Assembly: GCF_014696135.1 (NCBI RefSeq)
Contig: NZ_JACJPP010000020.1
Span: 1 to 64,000 of the forward strand
DNA length: 64,000 bases
Direction: 5' to 3'
Source: Nodosilinea sp. FACHB-141
GTDB taxonomy: Bacteria; Cyanobacteriota; Cyanobacteriia; Phormidesmidales; Phormidesmidaceae
The notes under the pieces are model-generated. The model saw only the letters and a program-made list of their open reading frames with translations. It did no database searches and had not been told where the DNA came from. A program made the translations under genes and the position numbers. Below are positions 63,870 through 64,000 of this stretch, piece by piece (position 1 is the first letter of the stretch; each line of letters opens with the position of its first letter).

Positions 63870-64000
63870 CTATAACAAACAGCGCCTCAGAAGTGCATCA
63901 TAATCTCGCCAGAGAAATTTTCTCGGCCTTCAATAGTCCGTATTCCGGCTCAAGGGCAAGCTCTGCAAAGCTTTTGGCTCATGCCGACATTGACAACGCA
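63870..64000. other. Window end, no gene called
   Basis: About 130 bp after the peptidase stop with no open frame or terminator that I can support before the window ends. Confidence 0.5.

Overview
The window is cyanobacterial chromosome. The octamer GCGATCGC (HIP1) recurs throughout. The genes fit the phylum: ferredoxin-dependent sulfite reductase, a CRR7-like NDH-1 protein, a stand-alone helical carotenoid protein, a protochlorophyllide-reductase-like small protein, a thylakoid-type FtsH, NurA and AMIN-domain amidase proteins, and what looks like a glutamine riboswitch. GC-rich core DNA with long intergenic spacers and many palindromic or low-complexity repeats suggests a filamentous Leptolyngbya/Nodosilinea-like strain; that placement is inference. 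I saw no rRNA, tRNA, CRISPR array, prophage or intact insertion sequence.

Layout. 0.5-6.5 kb: two large hybrid histidine kinases of the same design face each other around a DJ-1/PfpI protein. 7.5-18.7 kb: small exported and TPR proteins, an aldo/keto reductase with a MerR regulator and its operator, a helical carotenoid protein, a lipase, a subtilase, an RCK-pore-RCK potassium channel, and a 21-bp tandem repeat. 19.5-21.3 kb: an AT-richer islet with a frameshifted membrane gene, a 40-residue membrane peptide and a DnaJ-like protein without a J domain. 21.6-27.3 kb: ABC exporter plus a minus-strand envelope cassette built around a solute-binding/VWA lipoprotein. 27.5-39.2 kb: metabolic and hypothetical genes, a DUF4258/DUF2283 pair, an XRE regulator with direct-repeat operators, an ABC-F protein and a DHH phosphoesterase.

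39.6-49.1 kb is rich in regulation: a glutamine-riboswitch-like leader before a 38-residue membrane peptide, sulfite reductase, CRR7, a Tat-exported PhoX phosphatase preceded by three 11-bp Pho-box-like repeats, a cytochrome b protein, a yybP-ykoY manganese riboswitch before a GDT1-family exporter, and two YbjQ paralogues, one cut by an in-frame amber codon. 49.4-50.7 kb is a second AT-rich cassette: two unknown proteins and a GIY-YIG protein with no normal start codon. 51-64 kb is mostly housekeeping: FtsH, class IV aminotransferase plus amidase, NurA, a seven-bladed WD40 propeller, SdhB, SUI1 plus GHL10 glycosidase, and a papain-like peptidase in AT-rich DNA.

The best candidates for something undescribed are the J-less DnaJ islet, the glutamine-controlled micropeptide, the GIY-YIG cassette, the SBP-VWA envelope cassette, and two related small proteins at 18.4 and 30.6 kb. 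All functional statements come from reading motifs by eye; no database search was run.
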